From the NCBI RefSeq assembly GCF_002154695.1, contig NZ_MTAV01000014.1, positions 94,138-158,137 on the forward strand: a DNA stretch of 64,000 nucleotides, read 5' to 3'. Below the pieces are notes generated by a model. The model worked only from the letters and a program-made list of their open reading frames with translations. It had not been told where the DNA came from and searched no databases. Below, in pieces: positions 17,259 to 26,915 of the stretch (positions are counted from its first letter, which is position 1; each line of letters begins with the position of its first letter). The position numbers were made by a program, and so were the translations under genes. The DNA comes from Nostoc sp. T09 (GTDB taxonomy: Bacteria > Cyanobacteriota > Cyanobacteriia > Cyanobacteriales > Nostocaceae).

Positions 17259-18323
17259 TTGTATTTAAGGCCTGAGCAAACATATCAACGTATTCAAAAA
17301 GAGCTAATGGCTGGGGCGATCGCTCTTGGCTGTGTGTTCTTAATTGGGACTTTGTGGTACTGCTTGGTAGAAGGCTGGTCATGGGAAGATGCAGCTTACA
17401 TGACGGTAATTACCTTGGCTACAGTCGGATATGGGGAAACACACCCCTTAGGTAACCGCGGAAGATTGTTTACCATTGCCTTAATTTTGATGGGTGTGAT
17501 CAATATCGGTTACATTGTCAATAGATTTACAGAAGCTGTAATTCAAGGCTACTTTCAAGAAGGAATTCGACTACGGCAACAGAGGCGGTTAATGGAATCC
17601 CTATCAGGACATTACATTATTTGTGGATTTAGTCGCACAGGTCGCCAAATTGCCAAAGAGTTTCGGGCAGAAGGTGTATCTTTTGTTGTGATTGATTCTG
17701 AGCCGGAATCTGTGCAAAGAGCGCAAGTAGAAGGTTATATAGTATACCTTGGTGATGCAACGTTAGATGAATCACTATTAAGAGTGGGTATAGAGCGAGC
17801 GATTTGTCTGGTAGCGGCACTGCCTTCAGACGCAGAAAATTTATATACAGTCTTATCAGCAAAAACACTAAATCCAGGAATTCGGGCGATCGCTAGAGCA
17901 AGTACAGAAGAAGCTTTACAAAAATTACAACGTGGTGGTGCAGATGCGGTGATTTCTCCTTATATTACTGGTGGGAAAAGAATGGCAGCAGCAGCCCTCA
18001 GACCCCAGGTTTTGGATTTTGTCGATGGTATTCTTTCAGGTTCAGACCGCCAATTGTACATGGAAGAATTTTTGCTCGACCCAGCTTTTTGTCCTTTTGT
18101 TGGACAAACCCTACAAAAAGCCAAATTGCGATCGCAAACTGGGGCGTTAGTTTTAGCTATTCGCCGCACTGATGGGAATTTGATTGGTGGTCCGACTGGT
18201 GAAACTGTTTTAATGCCAGGAGATACCTTAATCTGCATGGGTACAGCTGAACAATTGCGTAGCCTCAACCAAGTTCTGGGTCCAATTATGTCCCAAAAAT
18301 TGCGTAAACCTAAAAATAGCTGA
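17259..18323 (+). CDS. Potassium channel with RCK (TrkA-N/TrkA-C) domains
   Basis: Inner-membrane K+ channel, 354 aa, two-TM MthK-like plan. TM1 about 18-38, pore helix and selectivity filter TVGYG (residues 55-59), TM2 about 68-90. The cytoplasmic RCK domain follows (YIICGFSRTGRQIAKEF, a Rossmann GxGxxG-like motif, then VIDSEPE) and a C-terminal TrkA-C domain (TGALVLAIRRTDGNLIGGPTGETVLMPGDTLICMG). The start is TTG at 17259 because an in-frame stop lies three codons upstream and TM1 begins soon after. Divergent from argD. Confidence 0.88.
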   Translation: MYLRPEQTYQRIQKELMAGAIALGCVFLIGTLWYCLVEGWSWEDAAYMTVITLATVGYGETHPLGNRGRLFTIALILMGVINIGYIVNRFTEAVIQGYFQEGIRLRQQRRLMESLSGHYIICGFSRTGRQIAKEFRAEGVSFVVIDSEPESVQRAQVEGYIVYLGDATLDESLLRVGIERAICLVAALPSDAENLYTVLSAKTLNPGIRAIARASTEEALQKLQRGGADAVISPYITGGKRMAAAALRPQVLDFVDGILSGSDRQLYMEEFLLDPAFCPFVGQTLQKAKLRSQTGALVLAIRRTDGNLIGGPTGETVLMPGDTLICMGTAEQLRSLNQVLGPIMSQKLRKPKNS

Positions 18324-18340
18324 TCGGGATATCGATCAGC
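18319..18340 (+). terminator. Hairpin at the end of the K+ channel gene
   Basis: Perfect 8-bp stem (GCTGATCG / CGATCAGC) with a 6-nt loop, overlapping the stop codon. It lacks a U run, so termination is uncertain. Confidence 0.4.
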
Positions 18341-19640
18341 CAATGTGTTGCACTCTGCACGTTATAGATACCCCTAGATACAGAGCGGTTAAAGGCAGGA
18401 TAGCAAATAGCGTGGGACTACCAACCCTACAGCCAAAAACTGTCATTCCTCTTTTACAAAATTATTTTTAATGTACAAATAAGAAAAAAGGTTTGGCTGG
18501 TTACCAGACCTCTATATAAATCCAGTGCATAACAACATCCCGGATCAATTTACTCTTTATTTTTTAGTACAGCATCTTCCTATAGGATGTGTTCAAATCA
18601 TTTGAAAGCTGATAGTACGTAAATCTATAGCAACGTCTATTTGAATTTGTAAATTTCCTAACAGAGGCAGGTAACATAATATCAAACGTTAGCAATTAAA
18701 TATTTAGATAAAAGTAATCCAAAACAGCCTGAAAGCAAAATAAAAGACGGGTATTATCCCGCCGAGATAGCTTGAAAGTGGTAATACACCTTGGACTCTG
18801 GAAAAATTACACAAATAAATTAAATAGGTTGTCAAGATTATCAAGGATACGAACTAAAAAACGGTTATTTGTGCCGTATTTGATGTTGTAATCCGGTTAA
18901 TCTTTTCAATTTTTATGAACATAACATAGCTAAATTTTGACAAGTTGCCAAAATGCCGAATAGTCAAACAGCAAAAAAGACGGAGTTTAACCCGCCTTTA
19001 AGAGAGTAAGTGAAAACATCTTGGTAATATCTGCAATATATCAAGTGAATTTGCCTGCTAGTTGCCAAAGTGCCGAATTGTCAAAAATAAAACAATTACG
19101 TTAATTAATTTACGATTACATGAAGTTATGTATGTCATAAAAATTTAACTTTTGCAAAATGCGGAATGTAGCAATGGCATTGTGTAATCAATCATGATTA
19201 GCTACTTAATCAAATCTACTTGCCATTGCTAAAGGATAAACGGAGGGATAAATTTTCTAGTGCAGTATTGCATTAATAACTATAGAGTTAAAAACAAATC
19301 AAGGTTAATGTTCTTAGCAGGCTTGCTTTCGCTTAGTCCATCAGAATGTTATCTAAACCAATAAAGTTGGACAGCATAGATTATGTTCTTGCACTAGCGA
19401 TCGCCTGTAAAAACTCACAGGCTGGTATCAGTGTGAAAAATCTGCCAATTAGAGGTTGGCTTCTCTAGGCTAATTTAGATTTTAGCCATCAAAACCAGTC
19501 TCTAGAAGGATTTCGTGGCATCCTAACTTTTGCAACGCAACCGTCATTGGAGACATGCTTGCTATATCCTAAGTATAAACATAGACAATGGCTTGTTTGA
19601 CAAGCATGAGTCAGTTAACAGGTAACTAAATACGTAACTC
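18324..19640. other. 1.3-kb gene-free region with short direct repeats
   Basis: No convincing gene on either strand. It holds two copies of a 26-bp direct repeat (18943-18968 and 19060-19085: AGTTGCCAAA[A/G]TGCCGAAT[A/T]GTCAAA) and two similar small hairpins (GACGGG..CCCGCC at 18746-18763; GACGG..CCCGCC near 18980-18996). A 40-codon frame at 19346-19468 has no ribosome-binding site and is not called. Confidence 0.55.
18943..19085. repeat. 26-bp direct repeat pair
   Basis: Copies at 18943-18968 and 19060-19085, identical at 24 of 26 positions and 117 bp apart. A weaker, shorter relative (TTGCAAAATGCGGAATG) occurs near 19153-19169. Possible protein-binding sites or remnants of a duplicated unit. 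Confidence 0.6.
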
Positions 19641-19646
19641 TTGTTT

Positions 19647-20573
19647 ATGAATAGTGCGCGTCTTGAACAAACTAGCATCTACTTATCTATCGGTGGTGCT
19701 TTATTTCTAGCGATTTTGGGCATTTGCTTCGGATTAGCCGTCCAATCGGGAGCAGTATTGCTTGATGCTTTCTTTAATGTGATTACTTTTGTAATGGCAT
19801 TAACCACATTGTGGATTTCTCGGCTATTGAAACGCCCAGAGGGACGAAAGTTTCAATTTGGTTATAAGGGCTTTAGTCCCTTGCTTAACTTATGCAAGTC
19901 ACTACTGATTGCTGGATTGTCCATGTTTGCCTTTGCTTCTTCAGCGGCTGCGTTGTTACATGGTGGCAGACATATTGATGCAGGAGTAGTAGTAATTTAT
20001 GCCGTGATTGCTGCATTTACCTGTCTCATCATTTCAATTACACATACCGTTATCGCTAAAAAGACGGGATCTCCAATAGTACGTGTAGATGCAAAAAATT
20101 GGATGATTAACGGGATAATTGGTCTTTCTGTTGGGATTGTATTTAGTATTGTCACACTAATTAAACAAACCTCTTTTGCTTGGTTTGTGCCCTATGCAGA
20201 CCCCACAATTGTGATCATATTAGTGCTACTGACTGTGCCTATACCTGCTAAAGTTATACTTGAAAGTTTGAATCAACTTTTGTTGGGTGCTCCCCAAGCA
20301 GCTTTGCAAAAACGTATCAATGATTTACTTGATGTTGCAACAACAAAATTTCCTTGTGCCAAGCGTTATTTGAGAATGACAGAAGTAGGAGAGGCTTTAT
20401 ATCTCCATCTTTACTGGCTAGTACCTAATGATGAGAAATTAACTAGTATCGAAGCAATCGATGCCATGCGACACCAAATCACCGATATTGTGAAACAAGA
20501 ATTTCCTAATGTCACCCTCGATATTCTTTTTACCCAAGATGAGCAATGGTTTCGTACCATGAATCCCGGATAA
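19647..20573 (+). CDS. Cation diffusion facilitator family transporter
   Basis: Six-TM metal/proton antiporter-like protein, about 308 aa from the ATG at 19647 (MNSARLEQ); a TTG two codons upstream is also possible. Hydrophobic segments lie near 12-35, 40-60, 80-105, 115-140, 155-180 and 185-205, followed by a cytoplasmic domain. The TM2 site reads LLDAFFNVI and the TM5-side motif VDAKNWMIN; the canonical HxxxD metal pair is not intact, so metal specificity is uncertain and it may belong to a divergent CDF subgroup. It stands alone after the repeat-bearing spacer. Confidence 0.82.
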   Translation: MNSARLEQTSIYLSIGGALFLAILGICFGLAVQSGAVLLDAFFNVITFVMALTTLWISRLLKRPEGRKFQFGYKGFSPLLNLCKSLLIAGLSMFAFASSAAALLHGGRHIDAGVVVIYAVIAAFTCLIISITHTVIAKKTGSPIVRVDAKNWMINGIIGLSVGIVFSIVTLIKQTSFAWFVPYADPTIVIILVLLTVPIPAKVILESLNQLLLGAPQAALQKRINDLLDVATTKFPCAKRYLRMTEVGEALYLHLYWLVPNDEKLTSIEAIDAMRHQITDIVKQEFPNVTLDILFTQDEQWFRTMNPG

Positions 20574-20748
20574 ATTTTGCAGCATTTTCGATCAGAATAG
20601 GGTGACTGCAAAAATTAGCACTAGTGAATTTTATTCTTGAAAAAGCCACATCTTCGACAGCCAAGTACACAGGTTCATCAGAGAGAAAATATTTACCCCA
20701 GAGCAATTAATAAGGTAATTTTACGGTTACCATTTTTTAATTAAAAGC

Positions 20749-20781
20749 AAAAAGCGGTTTGGATTTTCCAGCCGCTTTTTT
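20749..20781. terminator. Bidirectional terminator between CDF and GH31 genes
   Basis: AAAAAGCGG, 14-nt loop, CCGCTTTTTT. It has T runs on both strands and sits between convergent genes ending at 20573 (plus) and 20793 (minus). Confidence 0.85.
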
Positions 20782-20792
20782 ATGTTGGTGAC

Positions 20793-22853
20793 TTACTCTG
20801 CTTGCAAGCGAATCTTTAAGAAGCGATCGCACTTTAATTGTTGCCCCTGACAAGTAACTTCTGCATCATCTACCCAAGCTTGCTGAAGTTTCAACCCATG
20901 CAAATGGATCTGTACGCTTGTGTAAGGGAAAGGGTAATCTCCTTGTTCTTCCCAAGTAAATTCTAAACCGTTTGCCAATCTTAGCAGATGGAATTTATCC
21001 AGTCGGGATGCTCCATAACCATCACCCGCATCGCTGTATAGCTGAGTAAAACTTTTACCTTGTGTAGGTGGGTAAAGGTGAAGAGTAAGTTGCTTATTTT
21101 CTTCCATAGGTAAGATACTCCCGGCTTTAACCAACACAGGAATGCTTTCTAGCGGTGCTGAAAGACTTACCTGTTGTCCACCCTCAAATACTGTGTCATC
21201 CCAAAAACTATACCAACGTCCTGGGGGTAAAATAACTTGCCGTGATTTCCCTCCCTCTTCAACAATGGGACAAACCAGTAAAGCATCACCTAACAAGAAA
21301 GCATCTTCTACATCCCACAGTGTTGTATCATCGCTACCAGCCCAAAACAGCGGGCGCACAGGCGGATAACCCTTCTGTGCCGCTTCCCAGGATAGAGTAT
21401 AAAAGTAAGGTAGCAGGCGGTAGCGCAATTCCATGAAGGAGCGAATGATACTTAGGTAAGGTTCGCCGTAAGTCCAGGGCGTGCGGTGTTCTACATTATT
21501 AGAAGAGTGAGTCCGATAAAATGTGAAGAAGCTTGCCATCTGGAACCAACGTAAGTATAGTTCCGCACTCGGATTACCCTGGAAACCACCAATATCCGGC
21601 CCACTGTAGGGAATCCCAGAAAGCCCTAAGCCAACAATTGTTGATATTGTTTGGCGTAACGCACTCCAACTAGATTCAATATCCCCAGTCCAAGTCCAAG
21701 CATAGCGCTGAAGTCCTGCCCAACCTGCACGGGAAACTATAAAAGGTCGTTTCTCTGGGCGGTATTGACGCAAACTTTCGTAGCCGGCTTCTGCTTGCAA
21801 CAAACCGTAAATATTATGAGCTTCGCGGTGATCGCCACCTCTACCTTCCATAAAATGTTGAGTGACTTTTGGCAAAGAGCGATCGCCGGAAGTAATAAAA
21901 GCAGCAGGTTCGTTCATATCATGCCAAAAACCTGCCACACCCACATCCAGCAAATATGCATACTGCCGACTCCACCAACTGCGAACCTTGGGATTGGTAA
22001 AATCTGGAAATACGCACCAACCAGGCCATACAGGCGCAACTACAAGTTTGCCATTTGGGAGTTTACAAAACCCATCTAATATTTGACCTTCTAAAAATAG
22101 GTTGCTGTGGCGACTGTACTTAATTCCTGGGTTGAGAATTGCGATAAATTGCACTCCCAGTACGGCTAATTCTTGTGTAAAACTCGCCAATTTCGGAAAC
22201 CGTTCTGGGTCGATTGTGAAAGCCCGGTATCCAACTTGACAGTCAATATCCAGATGAATAGCACTTAAGGGTAATTTTTGATGTTGAAAAGCTCTAGCTT
22301 CTTCTCTCACCGCAGATTCTGTACGATACCCCCATTTAGACTGATGATAGCCTAATGCCCATCGCGGAGGTAGGGGCGCACGTCCAGTTAATTCGGTATA
22401 ACGCTCTAGTAATTGTCTCGGTGAACCAGAGGTAAAATAATAACGCAGCGATCCTCCTGTAAAGTCAGCTGTGGCAGTTTCCGCAAATGTAAAATTGGCA
22501 TCAAAAGAATTCTCATAAAAAATTAGATAACTGCCAACCGAGTGGAGACCTAAATATACAGGAATGCACAGATACATCGGATCTGAGCCTGGAGGATACA
22601 TCCCCGCAGCATCGTAGTTCCATATGCGATAGATTTTACTTTGTTGCTGCTCATCTTTGGCGGCCCGGAGATTTAGCGATGAAGCCCGTTCTCCTAGCCC
22701 GTAAATGCGTTCTTCTGGGCGCAGTTGTGCTTGATGAATCCATCCTTGGTTTTTGCTCTGGGGTGGTAGTTCTTCGCGGATAATTTGCCCTGAGCGATCG
22801 CAGAATTTGAGACTACCATCTACTTCAATATATCCATCATTAATTTGCTCCAA
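20793..22853 (-). CDS. Alpha-glucosidase-like glycoside hydrolase, GH31
   Basis: Retaining GH31 enzyme acting on alpha-glucosides, 686 aa. Catalytic nucleophile Asp312 in GFWHDMNEPAAF and acid/base Asp391 in TWTGDIESSW. The (beta/alpha)8 barrel begins near LPPRWALGYHQSKWGYR and C-terminal beta domains follow (LLVCPIVEEGGKSRQVILPPGRWY). The only start is a TTG at 22853, preceded after one codon by an in-frame stop and without a good ribosome-binding site. The N-terminal beta-sandwich seems shorter than in ~780-aa relatives, so the 5' end may be truncated or wrongly placed. Confidence 0.85.
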   Translation of the reverse strand: MEQINDGYIEVDGSLKFCDRSGQIIREELPPQSKNQGWIHQAQLRPEERIYGLGERASSLNLRAAKDEQQQSKIYRIWNYDAAGMYPPGSDPMYLCIPVYLGLHSVGSYLIFYENSFDANFTFAETATADFTGGSLRYYFTSGSPRQLLERYTELTGRAPLPPRWALGYHQSKWGYRTESAVREEARAFQHQKLPLSAIHLDIDCQVGYRAFTIDPERFPKLASFTQELAVLGVQFIAILNPGIKYSRHSNLFLEGQILDGFCKLPNGKLVVAPVWPGWCVFPDFTNPKVRSWWSRQYAYLLDVGVAGFWHDMNEPAAFITSGDRSLPKVTQHFMEGRGGDHREAHNIYGLLQAEAGYESLRQYRPEKRPFIVSRAGWAGLQRYAWTWTGDIESSWSALRQTISTIVGLGLSGIPYSGPDIGGFQGNPSAELYLRWFQMASFFTFYRTHSSNNVEHRTPWTYGEPYLSIIRSFMELRYRLLPYFYTLSWEAAQKGYPPVRPLFWAGSDDTTLWDVEDAFLLGDALLVCPIVEEGGKSRQVILPPGRWYSFWDDTVFEGGQQVSLSAPLESIPVLVKAGSILPMEENKQLTLHLYPPTQGKSFTQLYSDAGDGYGASRLDKFHLLRLANGLEFTWEEQGDYPFPYTSVQIHLHGLKLQQAWVDDAEVTCQGQQLKCDRFLKIRLQAE

Positions 22854-23746
22854 TAATCAGGCAAATTCAATCCTTTTGAGCAAGCTTGTCTTAGGCAGAT
22901 TGAAGGTCAAGCCTGAGAGTTATGATTCTGCTGCGTTATCCCTAGCCAGTTATAGATCGCATATTACAGCAACCAATCAGCCCTGATTTAAGACTCTTCT
23001 ACACACGTCATCATTTCAGAAAAGCCAACTCTTCAATAATTTGCTAAGTTTAGACAAAAAGTTAATTCACCCTAGGTATGATTTATTGTTTTTAATTGCT
23101 CAATGAGTCTTAAGTCTCTAGATTTATTGCTAAAAGCTGCTAATTTGTATTAAATTTGTAGTAAATATAACAAGATAATTTAATGAAAAAAATATATGTT
23201 GCAACAACAGACACAAAATGGGAAAAAGTTGCATTAAATATAACTTTTCTTACTGGCTATGAAAATAGAGTCAGTAAGTCGCTTTAATTTCTCGGGTCTA
23301 TTTCCATCTCAGTGGACATCATTAAAGTCAGATGCCAAACTTTGTAAATTCTTTATGAAGACGATTTCCGCTTCTGCTTTCTACCATCTACTTACTTATA
23401 GCTTGGCATTGTTTGTAAACTTTGCTACTTTTAAACTAATAGTAAATAAGCGGCGCAGCTGTTATCAATCTGCGAGTTAAGGTTTTAGAGCCAAAAAAGC
23501 TGAAAATTCATCGTTAACTAAGTATAAATCCGTAGCTGTTATAAAAAATTTACTATATACAATTTAGAATGTGAAATCCTGCTAACGGTTTGAACAAGAT
23601 AATATGAATCTTATTTAAAAAATGAACAACTTTACCAAATTAATACGTGACACTCCCCCAGGAAAATGCTACTTATTACTGTAAATAATTTTGGCTGCAC
23701 TTAATACAGTCATGTTTAAGGTAGTAAATATAGTGCAATACTCAAG
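22854..23746. other. AT-rich spacer
   Basis: About 890 bp between the GH31 gene and the TPR gene. Small frames here (for example 23259-23480) lack family similarity and ribosome-binding sites. Nothing further supportable seen. Confidence 0.45.
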
Positions 23747-24685
23747 ATGTTAGGAGAAAAGGAAAAAAATATTACGCATCTCCTCCAGAGGAGACTTACT
23801 TATTACCTGGAGAGGTTGTCAATCAGCCGACAAAGCCAAAATCATCAAGAAGAGCTAACTTGCTTAAGTCAGCTAGCAGCTATATATGAAAGACTATTTA
23901 AGTTTTCCCAAGCGTTGGAATACCATAAGCTACTTCTTGCCTTATCTCAGCGGATGGGTGCTGAAAATTGGCAGGAGGTTGCACTATACAACATAGGTAA
24001 TTGTTATCGTCAACTAAGTCAATGTCATGAGTCTATTAAATATTTTACACAACTGCTAAAAATTACTTATAAGACAGGAAATAGGAGTTTACATATTGCA
24101 GGGTTATGGCGGCTAGGAAATAATTATCACAATCTTGGTCAGTATCAAAAAGCAATTGAGTGTTTCCAAAATCAGTTAGCTATTAGTTGCGAAATAAATG
24201 AGCGTATTTGCCAAAAAAGTGCTTTAGGATCGCTAGCAAATGTTTACCAGTGTTTAGGAGATTATCAACAGGCACTTAAGTATGAACAAAAGGCTCTTCT
24301 AATTGCTCATGAAATGGAAGATATTAAAGCCATAGGAGACTCGCTAGCAAATATTGGTGGGATTTATCTTCAGTTACAGCAGTGGCAAAAAACAATTACT
24401 TTTTGTAATCAATCACTTTTGCTCGCCAGAGAAATTGAAAACCAAAGCCTTGTGATGATTAGCCTTCACAATCTCGGTCAGGCATATAAAGGAATTGATC
24501 AGTATGAAAAAGCAATGGATTTTTTGACAACAGCCTTAGATATTTCTGATGAGATCGGCGACAAAAGAGTCAGAAGTGCTATTTTAAAAAGCTTAAGTAA
24601 TTTGTGCAGCCAAATAAATTTGCTTGAGCAAGCAATTGAATACAATATCGAATCTTTAAGTATTAATCGCCAAACGGGTAATTAA
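23747..24685 (+). CDS. Tetratricopeptide repeat protein
   Basis: A 312-aa all-helical TPR protein with roughly six 40-residue repeats, for example ALYNIGNCYRQLSQCHESIKYF, GLWRLGNNYHNLGQYQKAIECF, ALGSLANVYQCLGDYQQALKY and SLHNLGQAYKGIDQYEKAMDFL. The 40-residue period is typical of the Rapsyn/LGN-like TPR_12 class, used as protein-binding scaffolds in cyanobacteria. No catalytic domain or signal peptide is visible. It starts at the ATG at 23747 and ends without an obvious extra domain. Partners unknown. Confidence 0.85.
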   Translation: MLGEKEKNITHLLQRRLTYYLERLSISRQSQNHQEELTCLSQLAAIYERLFKFSQALEYHKLLLALSQRMGAENWQEVALYNIGNCYRQLSQCHESIKYFTQLLKITYKTGNRSLHIAGLWRLGNNYHNLGQYQKAIECFQNQLAISCEINERICQKSALGSLANVYQCLGDYQQALKYEQKALLIAHEMEDIKAIGDSLANIGGIYLQLQQWQKTITFCNQSLLLAREIENQSLVMISLHNLGQAYKGIDQYEKAMDFLTTALDISDEIGDKRVRSAILKSLSNLCSQINLLEQAIEYNIESLSINRQTGN

Positions 24686-24774
24686 TTTAGATGAAGCATC
24701 TTTCCTAGTAAGGATTGGAACTACATAGCAACACTTGGGTAGTAATGCTCAAGCTTTAGCATACTATAAATAGT

Positions 24775-24850
24775 TTTATTGTCGTTGCTCGCGCATAGAC
24801 ACGCAAGGGCTTCCCGCAGGTTAAGCGTGTTCCTCGCGCTCACAAAACCA
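24775..24850. repeat. GC-rich dispersed-repeat fragment
   Basis: GC-rich patch containing AGGGCTTCCCGCAGG and CGTGTTCCTCGCGCTCAC between the TPR gene and the phosphotransferase remnant. The style resembles repeats scattered in Nostocales genomes; related sequence occurs inside the DUF6391 gene near 29095-29175. The short minus-strand frame covering it is not called. Confidence 0.4.
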
Positions 24851-24910
24851 TCGCAAACGACCTTCAAACCGCTGCAAACTGTTAGGGTGTTGCTGCCCAA
24901 TAATATAGTT

Positions 24911-25573
24911 CTAGAGTAGCGTTTGAAAAGTGCGTGCTTCAATAAATAAATCCAATACCCGATCATCAATTTTCATACGGTAGCCGTTGAGTGCTGCATT
25001 GGCTCGCTCTACATCCTTGCCAAAGACGCGAGATGAGGCAACAAAACAGGCAATGTCCCAAACGATGGGTGCAATAAATGTGTCCTCCCAGTCAGCCCAT
25101 AACACTCCACGTATGGTATTTAATACATTCGACGGGTTTGAGTCGCCGTGAACGGGTTGCATGGGTAACTCTAGTTGTGGGAACTTAGTTTTTAATCTTT
25201 CGTTCACTTGTAGGAGCATGTCTGCGTCCGCAGGGCTGAATACCCCCTGGCTGCGGAGTTGCGAGAAAATCGGCTCAGACTCAGACAACGCATCAAGGAC
25301 GGGAAGCTCACCGTCGAAGTCTACCAGTGCTTCGTGACACTCACGCAAAGCTTTTCCGGCAGTGGTTGGATTTACTGGCTCGTCTAATTCTTGCACAAAT
25401 TCCCAAAAGCTTAATACCAAACCCTTGTGGTGGTATGGACCAGGTGAAACTACTGTACTTGGAGGTATAACAGGTGCGCCTACTGCTGCCTGATGACTCG
25501 CGATCGCAACTGATATCCCAGCTAACTTTACTACTACCAAATCCCCATCAGTAGGGTAAAGGGTATGCAGCAT
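24911..25573 (-). pseudogene. 5'-truncated aminoglycoside phosphotransferase-like (APH) gene
   Basis: The product carries the C-terminal two thirds of an APH/choline-kinase-fold phosphotransferase: GAPVIPPSTVV, the hinge LVLSFWEFVQ, the catalytic loop HGDSNPSNVL, and WADWED for the metal-binding aspartate. The N-lobe with the ATP-binding lysine is missing. The frame starts inside the 3' end of the GH18 gene in another phase, with recognisable kinase sequence only from about 25540. It is probably a remnant left by a deletion or rearrangement joining it to the GH18 gene. An ATG at 25573 could allow translation of an inactive fragment. Confidence 0.65.
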
Positions 25574-26705
25574 TTTTGACAGCCTGAAGCAGAGGATCGC
25601 GAATCTCGGCTTCAGGTAGCCAACCAGCGCCAAGATCCCAAATAATCACGCCACCTAAGCCATTATTTGCCACATAATCAATCTTCGCCTGAACAGATAT
25701 TTCGTCGTCATAGGAGATAAAACCGTCCGTAGCTGAACCCAGTGTATTAATTCTTAAATAGGCTGCCTGAGCAGTTTTATCCCAGTGGTAGACTTGTTTT
25801 TTGTAATAGCGATTGATAATTTCAAAGTATGGAATTGCTCCAAATGTGGGTATCTGGGTTTTATCCCATTTCTGTAGTGGCTCAAAAACACCACCCCACT
25901 TTTTCCCTTCAAAATCAATGCCAATCGCTAACTTGTTTGCTGGTACGCCTGCATCGATAAAGGCTTTAACAAGACCATCAGCAGAAGGAAGCAACTTACC
26001 AGTCGTAGGAAACTTGTTACCACCGTCATAAATTGGTGCATTGTGCCAAGTAACCCAACCAGGCCAATTTCCCGCTAAGTTATAGGAAATAATATTGATT
26101 TGCTCAAATTGGTGTTGCAACTTTGCAAATAGCTCGGGTCGGTCTTTGACAGCAGCAGTTAATATCGGCCTAGGAGTAATCAAGCTTAATTTCTGACTCA
26201 AAAGATTAATGAGCGCAGCATACTGCTGTTCATCCTCTTCTTTTACAGGTTGCCAATCAATATCAATACCATCATATTGTTCGCCACCATAGCCTGTATT
26301 ATCATTGGTTAAAAATTTGACAAGATTATTAGTGAAAGCTTCAAGATTTTCTGAGCTGGTAGCGGCTCTAAATCTATTGCGTGTCGCTCCGTAAACTTCT
26401 CCTTGACCGTCTCTTCCTCCGAGAGCAAATAGAACTTTGGTTCCTGCGGCATGAGCTGCTTTCAACAGCGCCGCTGAGTTATCTGGGGTAATTTGATTAG
26501 TTTCAAAGTCCAAGCCTGCTGGGTCAGATAACAGACCATGCTGTTTATTCCCAGGTTTTACAGCAAAATGGATGATAGCAGTTACAGCGCTGTAATCAAT
26601 ATTCTGAGGATGTAAATATTCTTGTCTCCAACCGGGGTAATAGGCGCTAGTCCATCCAAGAATGCGTTTGCCAATAACTGGAATACTGTCGTCAGTTGTG
26701 TTCAT
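25548..26705 (-). CDS. GH18 chitinase-like protein with substituted catalytic Glu
   Basis: Glycoside hydrolase family 18 TIM barrel, 385 aa from the ATG at 26705 (AAGAGG upstream). Family landmarks: ALGGRDGQGE for the SxGG strand, YDGIDIDWQP for the active-site strand, INIISYNLAG and GVIIWDLGAGW. The catalytic motif DxxDxDxE reads D145, D148, D150 and Gln152: the proton-donor Glu is replaced by Gln (codon CAA; GAA would be Glu). The protein is otherwise intact, with no secretion signal visible. It may be a chitin- or peptidoglycan-sugar-binding lectin rather than an enzyme. Followed by a truncated phosphotransferase remnant. Confidence 0.82.
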   Translation of the reverse strand: MNTTDDSIPVIGKRILGWTSAYYPGWRQEYLHPQNIDYSAVTAIIHFAVKPGNKQHGLLSDPAGLDFETNQITPDNSAALLKAAHAAGTKVLFALGGRDGQGEVYGATRNRFRAATSSENLEAFTNNLVKFLTNDNTGYGGEQYDGIDIDWQPVKEEDEQQYAALINLLSQKLSLITPRPILTAAVKDRPELFAKLQHQFEQINIISYNLAGNWPGWVTWHNAPIYDGGNKFPTTGKLLPSADGLVKAFIDAGVPANKLAIGIDFEGKKWGGVFEPLQKWDKTQIPTFGAIPYFEIINRYYKKQVYHWDKTAQAAYLRINTLGSATDGFISYDDEISVQAKIDYVANNGLGGVIIWDLGAGWLPEAEIRDPLLQAVKNAAYPLPY

Positions 26706-26915
26706 ACTGCCTCTTGAACCTACAAATTCTGCGATCGCTATCAAGTATCAGAACAAACTAAGCTACAAACGACATTGGTATTATTCCAGAACTAGCCTAA
26801 TCAGATTTTTAGACAAAAATTGGGTGAACAAAGAAAGCCTACCAGTAGTAACCTGATTTTTTTGCAATTCAGGTTACTACTCTTTTCACATGGAATAAAA
26901 CATCCAAGCTACCCT

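Noticed and set aside
19346..19468. 40-codon ORF in the gene-free region
   Set aside because: No ribosome-binding site, no motif, and it lies in AT-rich non-conserved-looking sequence.
23259..23480. 73-codon frame in the spacer before the TPR gene
   Set aside because: No ribosome-binding site or family features; composition like the surrounding spacer.
24721..24969. 82-codon frame downstream of the phosphotransferase remnant
   Set aside because: Covers GC-rich repeat sequence and overlaps the remnant's 3' end; no protein features.
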